Assembly (NCBI GenBank): GCA_017461565.1
Contig: JAFTXQ010000013.1
Span: 62,001 to 126,000 of the forward strand
Origin: Oscillospiraceae bacterium
GTDB lineage: Bacteria > Bacillota > Clostridia > Oscillospirales > Ruminococcaceae
Length of the DNA stretch: 64,000 bases
Reading direction: 5' to 3'
Shown here piece after piece: positions 44,573-53,092 of the stretch. Made by a program: the position numbers and the translations under genes. Position 1 is the first letter of the stretch. Every line of letters starts with the position of its first letter. The notes under the pieces are model-generated. The model saw only the letters and a list, made by a program, of their open reading frames with translations. It made no database searches and was not told where the DNA came from.

Positions 44573-44666
44573 AAATCACCTGTTTTACTAAAAAACACAA
44601 AATGACAAATGGCTTTGTTATGCGGTTTTTTCAAAACTAAACGTTAAGAAAAATGTAGGATTTCTC

Positions 44667-44711
44667 CTACGAACCAAGGGGTCAGGGGTTCGAATCCCTT
44701 CTGGCGTGCCA
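44667..44711 (+). repeat. attR of element 1 / left att of element 2
   Basis: 45 bp identical to the tRNA-Arg 3' half (22356-22400). The preceding sequence does not restore a tRNA 5' half, so this is a remnant att site. The flanking terminator is also duplicated. Confidence 0.92.
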
Positions 44712-44713
44712 CT

Positions 44714-44755
44714 AAAAACCGCTTAACCAATAGGGTTAAGCGGTTTTTTGTTTTT
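44714..44755 (+). terminator. Second copy of the tRNA-Arg terminator
   Basis: AACCGCTTAACC pairs with GGTTAAGCGGTT, followed by TTTTGTTTTT; it differs from the copy at 22403 at only a few loop and flank bases. Confidence 0.85.
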
Positions 44756-44758
44756 AGC

Positions 44759-44799
44759 GTGACCTTTGGTCACCACTGAAATGGTCACAGCGTGGTCAC
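44759..44799 (+). repeat. Possible integrase arm-type sites, left end of element 2
   Basis: GTGACC (44759) and GGTCAC at 44768, 44783 and 44794. Same distance from the att core as the GGGTACA pair of element 1, but a different sequence. It suggests a second integrase with different arm specificity. Confidence 0.5.
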
Positions 44800-44834
44800 A
44801 TTTACTGGTTTTTTTGCCCTGCAACCAACAGAAA

Positions 44835-44859
44835 ATCGGAGCATGAAAGATGCTCCGAT
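44835..44859 (-). terminator. Terminator of the AraC-like gene
   Basis: ATCGGAGCAT pairs with ATGCTCCGAT; on the minus strand it is followed by TTTTCTG. Confidence 0.7.
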
Positions 44860-44864
44860 CAACT

Positions 44865-45623
44865 TTATTGAGCAATATTATCTCTGTCACGATACATAAG
44901 CACCATTGATATATCAAGCTCCATAAAGGAACAGCCGTAGTATTCGCATATCTCATCAATCTCTTGTTCTGATGATAAACCTAAATCTACTCCAACTTCC
45001 ATTTTGGGCGACAAACTATTATTTCCGTCTTCATGAGCATCTATCATCATATCAAAGCACCTGTCAACAAACAACATCGCAGGCACACCTAAACGCTCAG
45101 CCATGTTGATCAAATCCCTGCACATTACATAATCAAAACCGTATTCGCATTTAGCGTATTCAACAATATCCAGCATCCAGCTATTAGGCTCATAAACAAT
45201 AGTATTATCAGAATTGGTTGCCACAGTTGTATCCTCCATATCACAGAACTCTTCATAAGTAAGACGATTATCAGTTACTTTGTCTGGATTGGCTTTTGCC
45301 TCAGTCGGGGTTAAGCCAAATTCAGCGCGAAACTGTCTATTAAAATAATTTATAGAACATTGTGCTATAAAATCTGCAGTTACTCCAATCTTTTGTTCTG
45401 GAGACGCCTTCAAAGCCTGAAATGTGAAGTATAGTTTCCGTTTTGTAACATAACCCCTAAGACGCATTTTGTTTTTCTTGTGAATAAGTTGCTGAAAATC
45501 TTGAATACACCACATTGCTTTGCTATTTAGTCCATGAAGGATGTCTCCATACTCATCCTCAATGTGGTCATCAATGTACTTAATGATAAATTCGAAATCT
45601 TTTTTCTTGATTTTAGGTTGCAT
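44865..45623 (-). CDS. AraC-type HTH regulator of element 2
   Basis: 252 aa starting MQPKIKKKDFEFIIKYIDDH; AAAGGAGG lies 8 nt upstream, and a longer ORF to 45659 lacks one. The middle part has an AraC-like second HTH (GVTADFIAQCSINYFNRQFRAE, then FGLTPTEAK). The N-terminal 90 residues and C-terminal 120 residues match no ligand domain I know. It lies between the att site and the integrase, so it may regulate transfer or excision. Confidence 0.7.
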   Translation of the reverse strand: MQPKIKKKDFEFIIKYIDDHIEDEYGDILHGLNSKAMWCIQDFQQLIHKKNKMRLRGYVTKRKLYFTFQALKASPEQKIGVTADFIAQCSINYFNRQFRAEFGLTPTEAKANPDKVTDNRLTYEEFCDMEDTTVATNSDNTIVYEPNSWMLDIVEYAKCEYGFDYVMCRDLINMAERLGVPAMLFVDRCFDMMIDAHEDGNNSLSPKMEVGVDLGLSSEQEIDEICEYYGCSFMELDISMVLMYRDRDNIAQ

Positions 45624-45750
45624 ATACTCAACCTCCTTTCTGATATCATAATAACACATATATGAACATCGAATTTGACAAAAAATAAAGAATGTAAAAT
45701 GTCAAGTCCATAATTACTATTATATCACGATTAAGCTACTTTGCAAACAA

Positions 45751-45780
45751 ATTCACCGAGGACATTAAATCCTCGGTGAT
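45751..45780. terminator. Terminator downstream of integrase 2
   Basis: ATTCACCGAGGA pairs with TCCTCGGTGAT, with T-rich flanks in both directions. Confidence 0.8.
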
Positions 45781-45784
45781 ATTT

Positions 45785-47182
45785 TTATTCCTGCCCTTCT
45801 CTGATCTGTGCCACAGGCTCCAGCATAGCCTCAAGCTTGTCCGCTGCGATATCCTCCACCGAGCGCAGCGAATGCCCGTAGATATCGCTTGTGGTAGAAG
45901 CTAGCGTATGACCCAGCCTGCTTGACACAGCTTTCAGCGGAATGCCCTGCATCAGCAGAAGCGTAGCCGATGTGTGTCGCAGCATGTGCGGAGTGGTGTG
46001 AGGCAGACCGTTCTTCTCGCAGAACTTTCTCAGCCACGACGATACATACGACGGATTTATCGGCTTTCCGTTCCACTGAGTAAATACCTTGTCATGCTCC
46101 TGCCATGCGTCACCGATAAGCTCCTTTTTACTCTGCTGATCGATACGCTGCTTCTCCAGAATCTCCATCACAGCTTTCGGCAGCTTGACGATTCTGTCAG
46201 AGCTTTCGGTCTTGGTGGTATCCTCATATAGTCCAGTACCTGGGAGATACAAGGAATTACGCTGGATATGTATGCGATCGTTCTCCCAGTCTATGTCGCC
46301 CCACTCCAGACCGCAGACCTCCGCACGCCTTGCGCCGCTGAATATCATCAGCTTCACCATAACGTGATACTGCAAGGGAGCCTTCTCCTCCACAGCCTCC
46401 AGCAGAGCCTTTGCCTGCTCCTCGTCAAGGCTTGCCGCTTCCTTGCGGCGAAGCTTCGGCGGCTCGACACGCTCGCAGGGGTTTGAGAACATCACGCCCC
46501 ACTTGACCGCCCTGGAGAATATCGCAGACAGGCATCGGTGATAGTGCAGCAGCGTCTTAGGTGAGAGCTTCTTCTCGGTGCCAACGGTCTCGAAGAGCTC
46601 GTCAAGTTTAAGCTCCATCGTCCTGCACAGCTTCTCAGCCGAGGTGCGGTTGACGTTCTTCCCCGAAACAACACTTTCGATCGTCGCTATGGACACGCCT
46701 GCATAGTCGCTCAGCTTAGTGCGTGAGATGTCGTTATCCTTCAGCAGCTGCCTGAAATCCACCTTGCAGCGGTACTTGTAGTCCACACGGATACCATCCT
46801 CACGCAGATTTGCGTAGAACGCATTCAGGTGAAACGGCGTTATATCGCACAGCTTGAGATGCCCCATAGCGGCGAGTATACGCTTAAGCAGCTCGTCGTA
46901 TAGTGCCAGAGTGGTCTTCTTCAGATTAGGAACGGCATATTCCTCACGCCAGCGCTCAACAAAGACCTCAAGCCTGACAGTGTCGTCCAGCACCATCGTC
47001 CTGCGGCACTTCTCCTCGAAAAGCACCTTCTGACGCTCCAGCTCGTGCTCTATCTGCCTTTCGGTCATTCCAGGCTCAGGCTTCCAGGTCATAGTGTGGT
47101 ACAGACGTGTTCCAGTGACAGGATCGTGTCCGTTGGATACCCTTATGCGGTAGGCATCGCCTCGTTTTTGTACATTAGCCAT
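45785..47182 (-). CDS. Tyrosine integrase of element 2, with inserted XRE HTH
   Basis: 465 aa starting MANVQKRGDAYRIRVSNGHD (GGAG 8 nt upstream). Same architecture as 39427-40827: arm-binding domain, split core-binding domain with an XRE HTH (FRQLLKDNDISRTKLSDYAG, VSIATIESVVSGKNV), catalytic domain with ARRAEVCGLEW, HMLRHTSATLLL and RLGHTLASTTSDIYGH. Clearly homologous, but diverged at many positions and more GC-rich, so not a recent copy of the first integrase. Confidence 0.93.
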   Translation of the reverse strand: MANVQKRGDAYRIRVSNGHDPVTGTRLYHTMTWKPEPGMTERQIEHELERQKVLFEEKCRRTMVLDDTVRLEVFVERWREEYAVPNLKKTTLALYDELLKRILAAMGHLKLCDITPFHLNAFYANLREDGIRVDYKYRCKVDFRQLLKDNDISRTKLSDYAGVSIATIESVVSGKNVNRTSAEKLCRTMELKLDELFETVGTEKKLSPKTLLHYHRCLSAIFSRAVKWGVMFSNPCERVEPPKLRRKEAASLDEEQAKALLEAVEEKAPLQYHVMVKLMIFSGARRAEVCGLEWGDIDWENDRIHIQRNSLYLPGTGLYEDTTKTESSDRIVKLPKAVMEILEKQRIDQQSKKELIGDAWQEHDKVFTQWNGKPINPSYVSSWLRKFCEKNGLPHTTPHMLRHTSATLLLMQGIPLKAVSSRLGHTLASTTSDIYGHSLRSVEDIAADKLEAMLEPVAQIREGQE

Positions 47183-47238
47183 CAATTAATCTCCTTTGAA
47201 AAATTCCTTGCCGCTGTCATACGGCAAGGAGATTAGTG

Positions 47239-47571
47239 TTATCTGCGAAGCTTGACAGGCAGACGACGAATGTTGTCCGCAGGCTTCTCGGGTTGTGCCA
47301 CGATGCCAGCTGCCTCAGCAGGCACTTCGACATCGCCGCCACGGTTAAGGTAATCCATCAGCACACGCCAGTTTATCAGCGTCTTAGAGCCGATGCGCAC
47401 GCAAGGTATCGCTCCGCTGGTGCACAGGTAGCGGATTATACTTTGGTTCAGGCCGATGTTGCGCTCACGACACAGACGGGCTGTTTCGGTGATCGTATTC
47501 ATCAGCTGAGGTTCGGTGTCGGGGAAGCTTATGGGGATTGGGGAAATTATTGTTACGTTGGGTCCTGCCAT
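47239..47571 (-). CDS. Excisionase of element 2
   Basis: 110 aa. HTH_17-type core: ETARLCRERNIGLNQSIIRYLCTSGAIPCVRIGSKTLINWRVLMDYL. Homologous to 39085-39411, including the N-terminal TIISPIP stretch. Located directly upstream of integrase 2 on the same strand, with the gap containing a small CCTTGCCG/CGGCAAGG hairpin. Confidence 0.88.
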   Translation of the reverse strand: MAGPNVTIISPIPISFPDTEPQLMNTITETARLCRERNIGLNQSIIRYLCTSGAIPCVRIGSKTLINWRVLMDYLNRGGDVEVPAEAAGIVAQPEKPADNIRRLPVKLRR

Positions 47572-47678
47572 GATAATGCTCCTTTCGGTTTAATGTCATT
47601 GTTATAGTATGTGAATGATATGACAGACCATAGCAGACAGTGCAAGGGACTGTCCACTATGTCCGCCATGTCCATCGC

Positions 47679-48557
47679 TTACTTTTTTATAAACGGTCTG
47701 GTTATCAACCTTATCTGACCCTGTCTACCTGGCATTTGCCCACAGAATTCTATCGCATCTTCGAATCTATCAAACATATGGTAGAACGCCTCTGCAACAC
47801 CCTGCTGCGGATCAGGTTCAACAACGTAATACGAAGTTTTCTCCTGCTCCTCAACGCCAGAAACATCTGTATTACCAGTGTCAACAGGCTGTACGGGTGT
47901 GATACGACGTGTAGCTCCGACTGAATATCCATCCCATACAGCTGTTGTAATACCATATGGCTCAAGCGATACCTCAGGTAATCTGTCACCGTCATACAGC
48001 GTCTGTTCTGCAGAAAACAGAAACAGATTCTCAGGTATCTCAAGTAGGTCATCCTCGGTTTCAAGGGCTCTTCTGTTACACACAGACCATTTCCATGTAC
48101 GTACGCCACCGCAGCCATGTTTTAGCAGAACATCGGTACAATAAGACTTCAGTTCTACAAGTGCTGCCCTCAGCATGTCCAGCTGCTTTCCATTCTCGTA
48201 GCTTGTGTTCCCTACGATAATATGGATGTGAATGTGCGGAGTATTTGTGTGTACTGCAAATTTCGCATAATATCCTGCGAAATATTTACAGACATCCTCA
48301 CCTACACTGACAGCGGTCTGTACCGTAGCCTTATCGTGATCGTCAAAGCCAAGAACAAAATGACGGAACTGCTTTTTGTTCTTGGCATGATGCTGACATT
48401 TTAAAGCCTTGTTACACACCACCCATGTCTCAGGCGGGCAGCCGTAACCGCCCACGCTGAACATGTCCGCTTTCTCCGGATCCGATATATACCGATCGAT
48501 ATCATACAGATCAGAGAAACTGAATCTACGGTGATTTATAGCCTTAAGAATTGCCAT
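47679..48557 (-). CDS. Relaxase (MobA/VirD2-like)
   Basis: 292 aa starting MAILKAINHRRFSFSDLYDI (GGGGG 8 nt upstream). The three-histidine metal motif is HTNTPHIHIHIIVGN (residues 103-117), preceded by RHFVLGF and followed by ENGKQLD. Candidate nicking tyrosines are Tyr18 and Tyr23. It nicks oriT and leads the strand into a recipient using another element's transfer machine. Short for the family; no helicase or primase domain follows. Overlaps mobC by 14 nt. Confidence 0.85.
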   Translation of the reverse strand: MAILKAINHRRFSFSDLYDIDRYISDPEKADMFSVGGYGCPPETWVVCNKALKCQHHAKNKKQFRHFVLGFDDHDKATVQTAVSVGEDVCKYFAGYYAKFAVHTNTPHIHIHIIVGNTSYENGKQLDMLRAALVELKSYCTDVLLKHGCGGVRTWKWSVCNRRALETEDDLLEIPENLFLFSAEQTLYDGDRLPEVSLEPYGITTAVWDGYSVGATRRITPVQPVDTGNTDVSGVEEQEKTSYYVVEPDPQQGVAEAFYHMFDRFEDAIEFCGQMPGRQGQIRLITRPFIKK

Positions 48558-49035
48558 GTTCATCACCCCCTTCCTCAATCTCAGTATCCTCAGAATACTG
48601 AATATCATCGAAATCTTCATCCATTCTATCGAGAAGACGCTCCTTTACCTCTTCAATAACATTGAATGCCGCTGTTATCTTAACAGTCAGCTCAGCGAAT
48701 TCTCTGAGTATCTCGTTCTGCTTATGAAGAACAACGTCAAGCTGCTGCTTAATCTCAGCGCTGTTAACGGTCTTGCAGTTCAACTGCTGATTAATGCTTT
48801 GTGCCTCGTTGTAAGTCTTCGCTAGAAGGTGCAGGATATCAGCACCCTCCGCTATGATGATATCGGGCGTACCATCTTCCAGTGATTTCTGACGTATATA
48901 TTCTGAGCGACTCACTCCACGAAGTTCTGCCGCTTCATCTATCATATTACGCTCCTCGGTTGAGAAGCGTATCGTCACAGGCGACGATTTTGTATTCTGT
49001 GTCGGAATCTTGCCTACATGTCTTACATTATTCAT
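48544..49035 (-). CDS. MobC-like ribbon-helix-helix mobilisation protein
   Basis: 163 aa. RHH domain: PVTIRFSTEERNMIDEAAEL, then RGVSRSEYIRQ. A predicted coiled coil and an acidic tail (DEDFDDIQYSEDTEIEEGGDE) follow. It likely binds oriT and recruits the relaxase encoded immediately downstream. 4 nt after the helicase gene on the same strand. Confidence 0.85.
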   Translation of the reverse strand: MNNVRHVGKIPTQNTKSSPVTIRFSTEERNMIDEAAELRGVSRSEYIRQKSLEDGTPDIIIAEGADILHLLAKTYNEAQSINQQLNCKTVNSAEIKQQLDVVLHKQNEILREFAELTVKITAAFNVIEEVKERLLDRMDEDFDDIQYSEDTEIEEGGDEHGNS

Positions 49036-49039
49036 TTTA

Positions 49040-50377
49040 TTAATCCTCCTTAATTATCTCTTCGACCTTGAGGCTGAGCCCTTCCCAGCCCCATCTGTAA
49101 TTGCCGTTCAGGGTGAACTTTTTGTGGAGTACCTGTGGCAAGGAATTGCCGATGTAAGCCCTTACCTCGTGATCGGAGTAAGACTTGAAGCAGTTATCCT
49201 TGCAGTACTGATGATACGCTTTGAACAACGTATCAGAATGGATCTTGCCTTCAAGCTGACAGCACTCCTCGACAAAAGCCTCAAAAGATCTGCTCTGCTG
49301 AGCATACCCCTCGAGAAGAGCCTTGCTGTCTGCCGGCATAGTGAACTCGTAATTTCTCTGGTACAGGGCGGCTAATGCGTCCAGCGCAAGAGAAAATATC
49401 AAATCGCGTTCAGCCCAAAGCTTGTCCACGAGCTGTCTGTCAAGCTTGTCCGTCGGTATGGAGTGTCCGAAATGCAGGACGACCATACGATCGATAAGAG
49501 CTTCATTTCCGCTGGCATCCATCTCTCCAAACTGTGGCAGGATGTTGCCGCAGCTTAAGAGCTGGCAATGCGGAACCCCAGGAAATCCAACCTGCATCTT
49601 CTCTTGCAGATATACATCCTCATGCGATATCAATTGCTTGATGATCTCTGTACGGGGGATCTTTCTTGTCGATATCTCTTTACAGATATTAACTCTGGAG
49701 TGAAGCAACTTAATAGTCTCGAAGTTACCACCAAGCTGATGAAATCCCAGAAAGGACACACAACTTTTAGGAAAGTGCACCCTTTTCACAAGATCAGCAA
49801 TAATCGACTTACCACTGCGTGTAGCTCCTACCAGGAAGGTAGCTTTACGAACATCACGCAACGATGAGACGCTCACCCCTAGGATCTCCGATAGCAGAAT
49901 AGACTTCTCAGGACACGTGTCGTAATCCAGCGAGTCCCTCAGAAATTGGAGGTACATGTCCTTTTCCTTTAATGCGACGTTAGGACTGTAACTGAAGTTC
50001 AAAGCGTAAGTAAATCGAAGCGATTTAACCAGCTCCTCAGCCTTCTTACCCTTTATCAACTTACCGGTCCTCACATCAAAGACGCCGTTTTTAAGGTTGA
50101 TATAATACACACCCTTCAGCTTCAACTCCTCAAGATCCACTTCGTACAAAGGTTCCCTAAGAAGTGTCGTCTTAGCGTCGTCAAACACCCCGTTGGGTAT
50201 CTCTCGACGCAATCCCAGCGGCATAGACTTCATTAGCGTCGTAGGAATTCTAGGTGATGGTACCACTACATAACAGTGGTGTTCATGATCAAAAATATAC
50301 AGTTTTCCGTCATAGACGAAAAACTCTGTATGTGCCGAGAAATTATCAAGAATGTCATTTGAGTTATATTTACTCAT
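49040..50377 (-). CDS. SF3 helicase-like replication protein of element 2
   Basis: 445 aa starting MSKYNSNDILDNFSAHTEF (GGAAAGGG 8 nt upstream). Core: GVYYINLKNGVFDVRTGKLI, Walker A LVGATRSGKS, Walker B-like VNICKEIS, and the sensor QLLSCGNILP. Functional counterpart of 37095-38882, but with a shorter N-terminus and distant sequence. First gene of the mobilisation operon. Confidence 0.82.
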   Translation of the reverse strand: MSKYNSNDILDNFSAHTEFFVYDGKLYIFDHEHHCYVVVPSPRIPTTLMKSMPLGLRREIPNGVFDDAKTTLLREPLYEVDLEELKLKGVYYINLKNGVFDVRTGKLIKGKKAEELVKSLRFTYALNFSYSPNVALKEKDMYLQFLRDSLDYDTCPEKSILLSEILGVSVSSLRDVRKATFLVGATRSGKSIIADLVKRVHFPKSCVSFLGFHQLGGNFETIKLLHSRVNICKEISTRKIPRTEIIKQLISHEDVYLQEKMQVGFPGVPHCQLLSCGNILPQFGEMDASGNEALIDRMVVLHFGHSIPTDKLDRQLVDKLWAERDLIFSLALDALAALYQRNYEFTMPADSKALLEGYAQQSRSFEAFVEECCQLEGKIHSDTLFKAYHQYCKDNCFKSYSDHEVRAYIGNSLPQVLHKKFTLNGNYRWGWEGLSLKVEEIIKED

Positions 50378-50589
50378 CTTATTTACCCTTTCCATGCGAC
50401 GACAGGACGCCATGGATATCCGTCGTCATTTTGCCATCAGCACTTGCGCATCGTGTTGAAGTGTTTATGACATTATTGTACAATAACGCCTCTAAACATG
50501 ATATAATATATTAAATCGAATTTTTCCACCTTGCAAAACCCCTTAAAATATATTAAAATATGTATAGAACTTTTATGTAGGAGCGCACT

Positions 50590-52362
50590 ATGATTGGAAA
50601 GAATAATTTTGAAACAATCAACGATATAGATGAGACATTTTTACAACTTCCGCTTAACGAAACCCATAAAATGCCGACAGATGAAGAACATTTAAAATTA
50701 ATGCGTCTGCTGATGCTCGACACTGCAAAGCTAATAGAGCCATGGTTAAAATCTCATCAGGAACTTAAATATGAAGAAACACTGGATTTTCTTCGCAAAC
50801 AGGCATGTGGCACCAACCAATATTCGTATCAGACTTATAATGATTATCGAATAAAGCGTCAGATTTTCAGCTATTACACCTATGTAGGCTCCCAAAGCAA
50901 CAGATATACTATCGACTTTGACATTACCTATTTAAAGAAACAGTATGTATGGTTTGCCGAGAAATACTTGATTCCTCAGAAATCTGTAATCGAAAGCAGA
51001 ACCATCCTTCATTTTGCCGTTAATCGGCCATTAACTAACCATGAGATGGCTCAAAATCAACTTAGCGTATCTTTAGATAAATACATCGGAGTTTCTGGTG
51101 AACTATACCATAGAGTACAAGGTAAGCAAAGTATAGAAAGCCGCTTGAAAAATCAGGAAATCTTCGACATATCATCTGAACGTTGGCTTAAAAACGAAAG
51201 AACCAGATCCGATACTATTCGGCTCAAATCGTATCTTGTATATCTGGAACAGAAATACGGTATTCAAATTACAGATGTATTAAAGAAACACAACATCAGA
51301 CATACGATTCTTGCAGATCATTCTTATAATCTCGGAGATCTGTATGCAAAAATGTTGTATGATTTATCTTTAGCTCTGGACTTTGATTTTCTGGTTGATA
51401 CTCACAACTGCATTGTTGGCGCCGAATCCATGTGGTTAAATTGTATGAGAGACGCATTATGTTTACTGATGGATTTACAGCCAATAGACACAAAGGCTTT
51501 CTGCCAACAGCTTCGTATTATATTATCCTTTACAAACAGCCAAAGTAATAATACCGGCGAACAAACATTGACTGTACTGGAAGGCTTTTATACAATGTTA
51601 TCATGCGATGACAGAGCATATTTCCACAAAGGTATACTTGAGATAGAAGAACAAATCTCCAAGCTGCCAGATACTATATTTTCAGAAAAAATAACTGATG
51701 TTTCATTTATGAATCCAATAGACAATGCAAAATCTGACGATTATGCTGCAGTAAAAGAATATATTCTGAACGAGCATCTTTCTATCAGAAATTTTGTTTT
51801 TTCCGAAAAACAAGATAGAAAAACCAAAAAGAAATGGGTTAGAGATAACATAAAAGCTGTCATTAACATTCTGAAAATTCTGGATGCACACGAGCAATTG
51901 TCCGAAGTTACACCATACTTGATTTACATCTGTTTTAAGCTATACAATGACTTAGACAAAAGCATTCATAGCGTGCCAGCAATATACGATGCAAACACCA
52001 GCATATACGCCACCAAATATGACATCAACAATTACAGCACGAACATTTATAATCAGATATATTTAATCAATCGTCTGAACAAGTACCTAGCCGACCATGG
52101 CGAAAAGACAGAACAATTTAAAAGCTGCTGCGAAGTAAGTATGATGATACGCAGTTCGATGATAAAATGTTTTGAACTAAAAAGTCCCATAACAATTTCC
52201 CAACACACCCAAAGCTATTGTCAAAAAGTCAATGACCTTATTGAAACGTATCGCCGAAATGGATGGTGCAGCAACAAACACTTACCAATAGTAGGATGTA
52301 GCAACAATTCAGATAACACAAATATCAAAGTAATCGTTTCACATGAAAATGATATAACATAA
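50590..52362 (+). CDS. Hypothetical protein of element 2 (590 aa)
   Basis: Starts MIGKNNFETINDIDETFLQL with TAGGAG upstream. Soluble and mainly helical, low in cysteine, AT-rich; no recognised domain. Divergent from the helicase operon, preceded by a possible TATAAT at 50502-50507. It occupies the cargo position of element 2, comparable to the unrelated 668-aa protein at the end of element 1. No relation between the two is visible by eye. Confidence 0.65.
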   Translation: MIGKNNFETINDIDETFLQLPLNETHKMPTDEEHLKLMRLLMLDTAKLIEPWLKSHQELKYEETLDFLRKQACGTNQYSYQTYNDYRIKRQIFSYYTYVGSQSNRYTIDFDITYLKKQYVWFAEKYLIPQKSVIESRTILHFAVNRPLTNHEMAQNQLSVSLDKYIGVSGELYHRVQGKQSIESRLKNQEIFDISSERWLKNERTRSDTIRLKSYLVYLEQKYGIQITDVLKKHNIRHTILADHSYNLGDLYAKMLYDLSLALDFDFLVDTHNCIVGAESMWLNCMRDALCLLMDLQPIDTKAFCQQLRIILSFTNSQSNNTGEQTLTVLEGFYTMLSCDDRAYFHKGILEIEEQISKLPDTIFSEKITDVSFMNPIDNAKSDDYAAVKEYILNEHLSIRNFVFSEKQDRKTKKKWVRDNIKAVINILKILDAHEQLSEVTPYLIYICFKLYNDLDKSIHSVPAIYDANTSIYATKYDINNYSTNIYNQIYLINRLNKYLADHGEKTEQFKSCCEVSMMIRSSMIKCFELKSPITISQHTQSYCQKVNDLIETYRRNGWCSNKHLPIVGCSNNSDNTNIKVIVSHENDIT

Positions 52363-52454
52363 TTAAATGTAAATGGTCTTAAACCATTCTAAAGACATAT
52401 TAACACTGATAGTACCCATAATAGTGCTACAAAGATAGTGAAGAGGGAGAGCTC

Positions 52455-52540
52455 GAGAGGGGGAGCAGCGCGAGGCGCTTGCGCCGACCGCCTATGCTCC
52501 CCCTCTCGACAAAAAATATAGGGGCTCCGCCCCTATATTT
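52455..52540. other. GC-rich nested hairpins in an AT-rich gap
   Basis: CGAGAGGGGGAGC (52455-52467) pairs perfectly with GCTCCCCCTCTCG (52497-52509), enclosing GGCGCTTGCGCC. A second hairpin AATATAGGGGC/GCCCCTATATT (52516-52540) follows directly. The 309-bp gap 52363-52671 holds nothing else recognisable. It could be a terminator pair, a replication/transfer origin structure or a small RNA. Confidence 0.55.
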
Positions 52541-52636
52541 CCTTATATAGATTTACTTTTATGTTAGTTGATTATTATTATAAAACATGAATATTTATCT
52601 TTTAAACCACTTACTTATTATTAACCCAAAACACAG

Positions 52637-52667
52637 AAAAGCCGTCGCAGATATACTCTGCGACGGT
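52637..52667 (-). terminator. Terminator of the small HTH genes
   Basis: CCGTCGCAG pairs with CTGCGACGG; on the minus strand it is followed by CTTTTCTGTGTTTT. Confidence 0.7.
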
Positions 52668-52671
52668 CATT

Positions 52672-52854
52672 TCATATCTTGCTGTTATTCATGATGTAGC
52701 TGATAACAACCTCCTTGGGTATCATCCAGAGCCTTCCGTCATGGAAGCCACCCACCTTGCCGCTGCGAAGCAGCTCATATGCCTTGTTCTTACCTATCCG
52801 TAGCATCTCACAAAGCTCGTCTACTGTCACCATGTCGTTGTATTCGTTGAACAT
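52672..52854 (-). CDS. Excisionase-like HTH_17 protein (60 aa)
   Basis: NDMVTVDELCEMLRIGKNKA and GRLWMIPKEVVISYI. Nearly the same as 36685-36870 of element 1. GGAGG precedes the ATG. 43 nt downstream of a second paralogue on the same strand. Confidence 0.85.
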   Translation of the reverse strand: MFNEYNDMVTVDELCEMLRIGKNKAYELLRSGKVGGFHDGRLWMIPKEVVISYIMNNSKI

Positions 52855-52897
52855 GATCCGATCCTCCTGTTAGTTATTTACATCAATGTTCAACTGA

Positions 52898-53092
52898 TCA
52901 TAAATTGTTATCAGATGACATCTGTCGTTCGATATATTCTATTACGCTTGTTTTTGGTATCTGCCACATCCTTCCTGGTCTGAACTCTTTGATCTGACCT
53001 GAATTTAGAAGTGCGTAAGCTCGTGCAGGGCAGATACGCAGCATAACACATAGCTCACCTACCGTTACTATGTCACGATACTCTTCAAACAT
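52898..53092 (-). CDS. Excisionase-like HTH_17 protein (64 aa)
   Basis: DIVTVGELCVMLRICPARAY, then GRMWQIPKTSVIEYIERQ. More diverged paralogue of the neighbouring gene. AAGGAGG lies upstream of the ATG. Probably co-transcribed with 52672-52854. Confidence 0.83.
   Translation of the reverse strand: MFEEYRDIVTVGELCVMLRICPARAYALLNSGQIKEFRPGRMWQIPKTSVIEYIERQMSSDNNL

Larger units (their letters stand above)
22356..44711 (+). mobile_element. Integrated element 1 in tRNA-Arg(ACG), about 22.3 kb
   Basis: Bounded by 45-bp perfect direct repeats of the tRNA-Arg 3' half. It contains its own tyrosine integrase and excisionase (39.1-40.8 kb), an SF3 helicase (37.1 kb) and cargo: the amidoligase cassette, a type I restriction system, zinc-ribbon proteins and an AAA/nuclease protein. 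I see no relaxase or conjugation genes, so it is either mobilised in trans or resembles a phage satellite. Base composition varies sharply between cargo blocks (the regions 27.5-30.1 and 42.6-44.6 kb are notably AT-rich), which points to stepwise assembly. Confidence 0.9.
44667..53092 (-). mobile_element. Integrative mobilisable element 2 (right end not located)
   Basis: Starts at the duplicated tRNA-Arg att site. It contains a tyrosine integrase, excisionase, relaxase, RHH mobilisation protein and SF3 helicase, all on the minus strand: the standard set of a mobilisable element without its own secretion machinery. I could not find another copy of the 45-bp att core to the right, so the stated end (last excisionase-like HTH gene) is a guess; the element may extend further or be decayed. 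Confidence 0.55.

Noticed and set aside
22401-44666. Relaxase or conjugation genes in element 1
   Set aside because: No histidine-triad relaxase, VirB4/VirD4-like ATPase or MobC-like protein was found in this interval.
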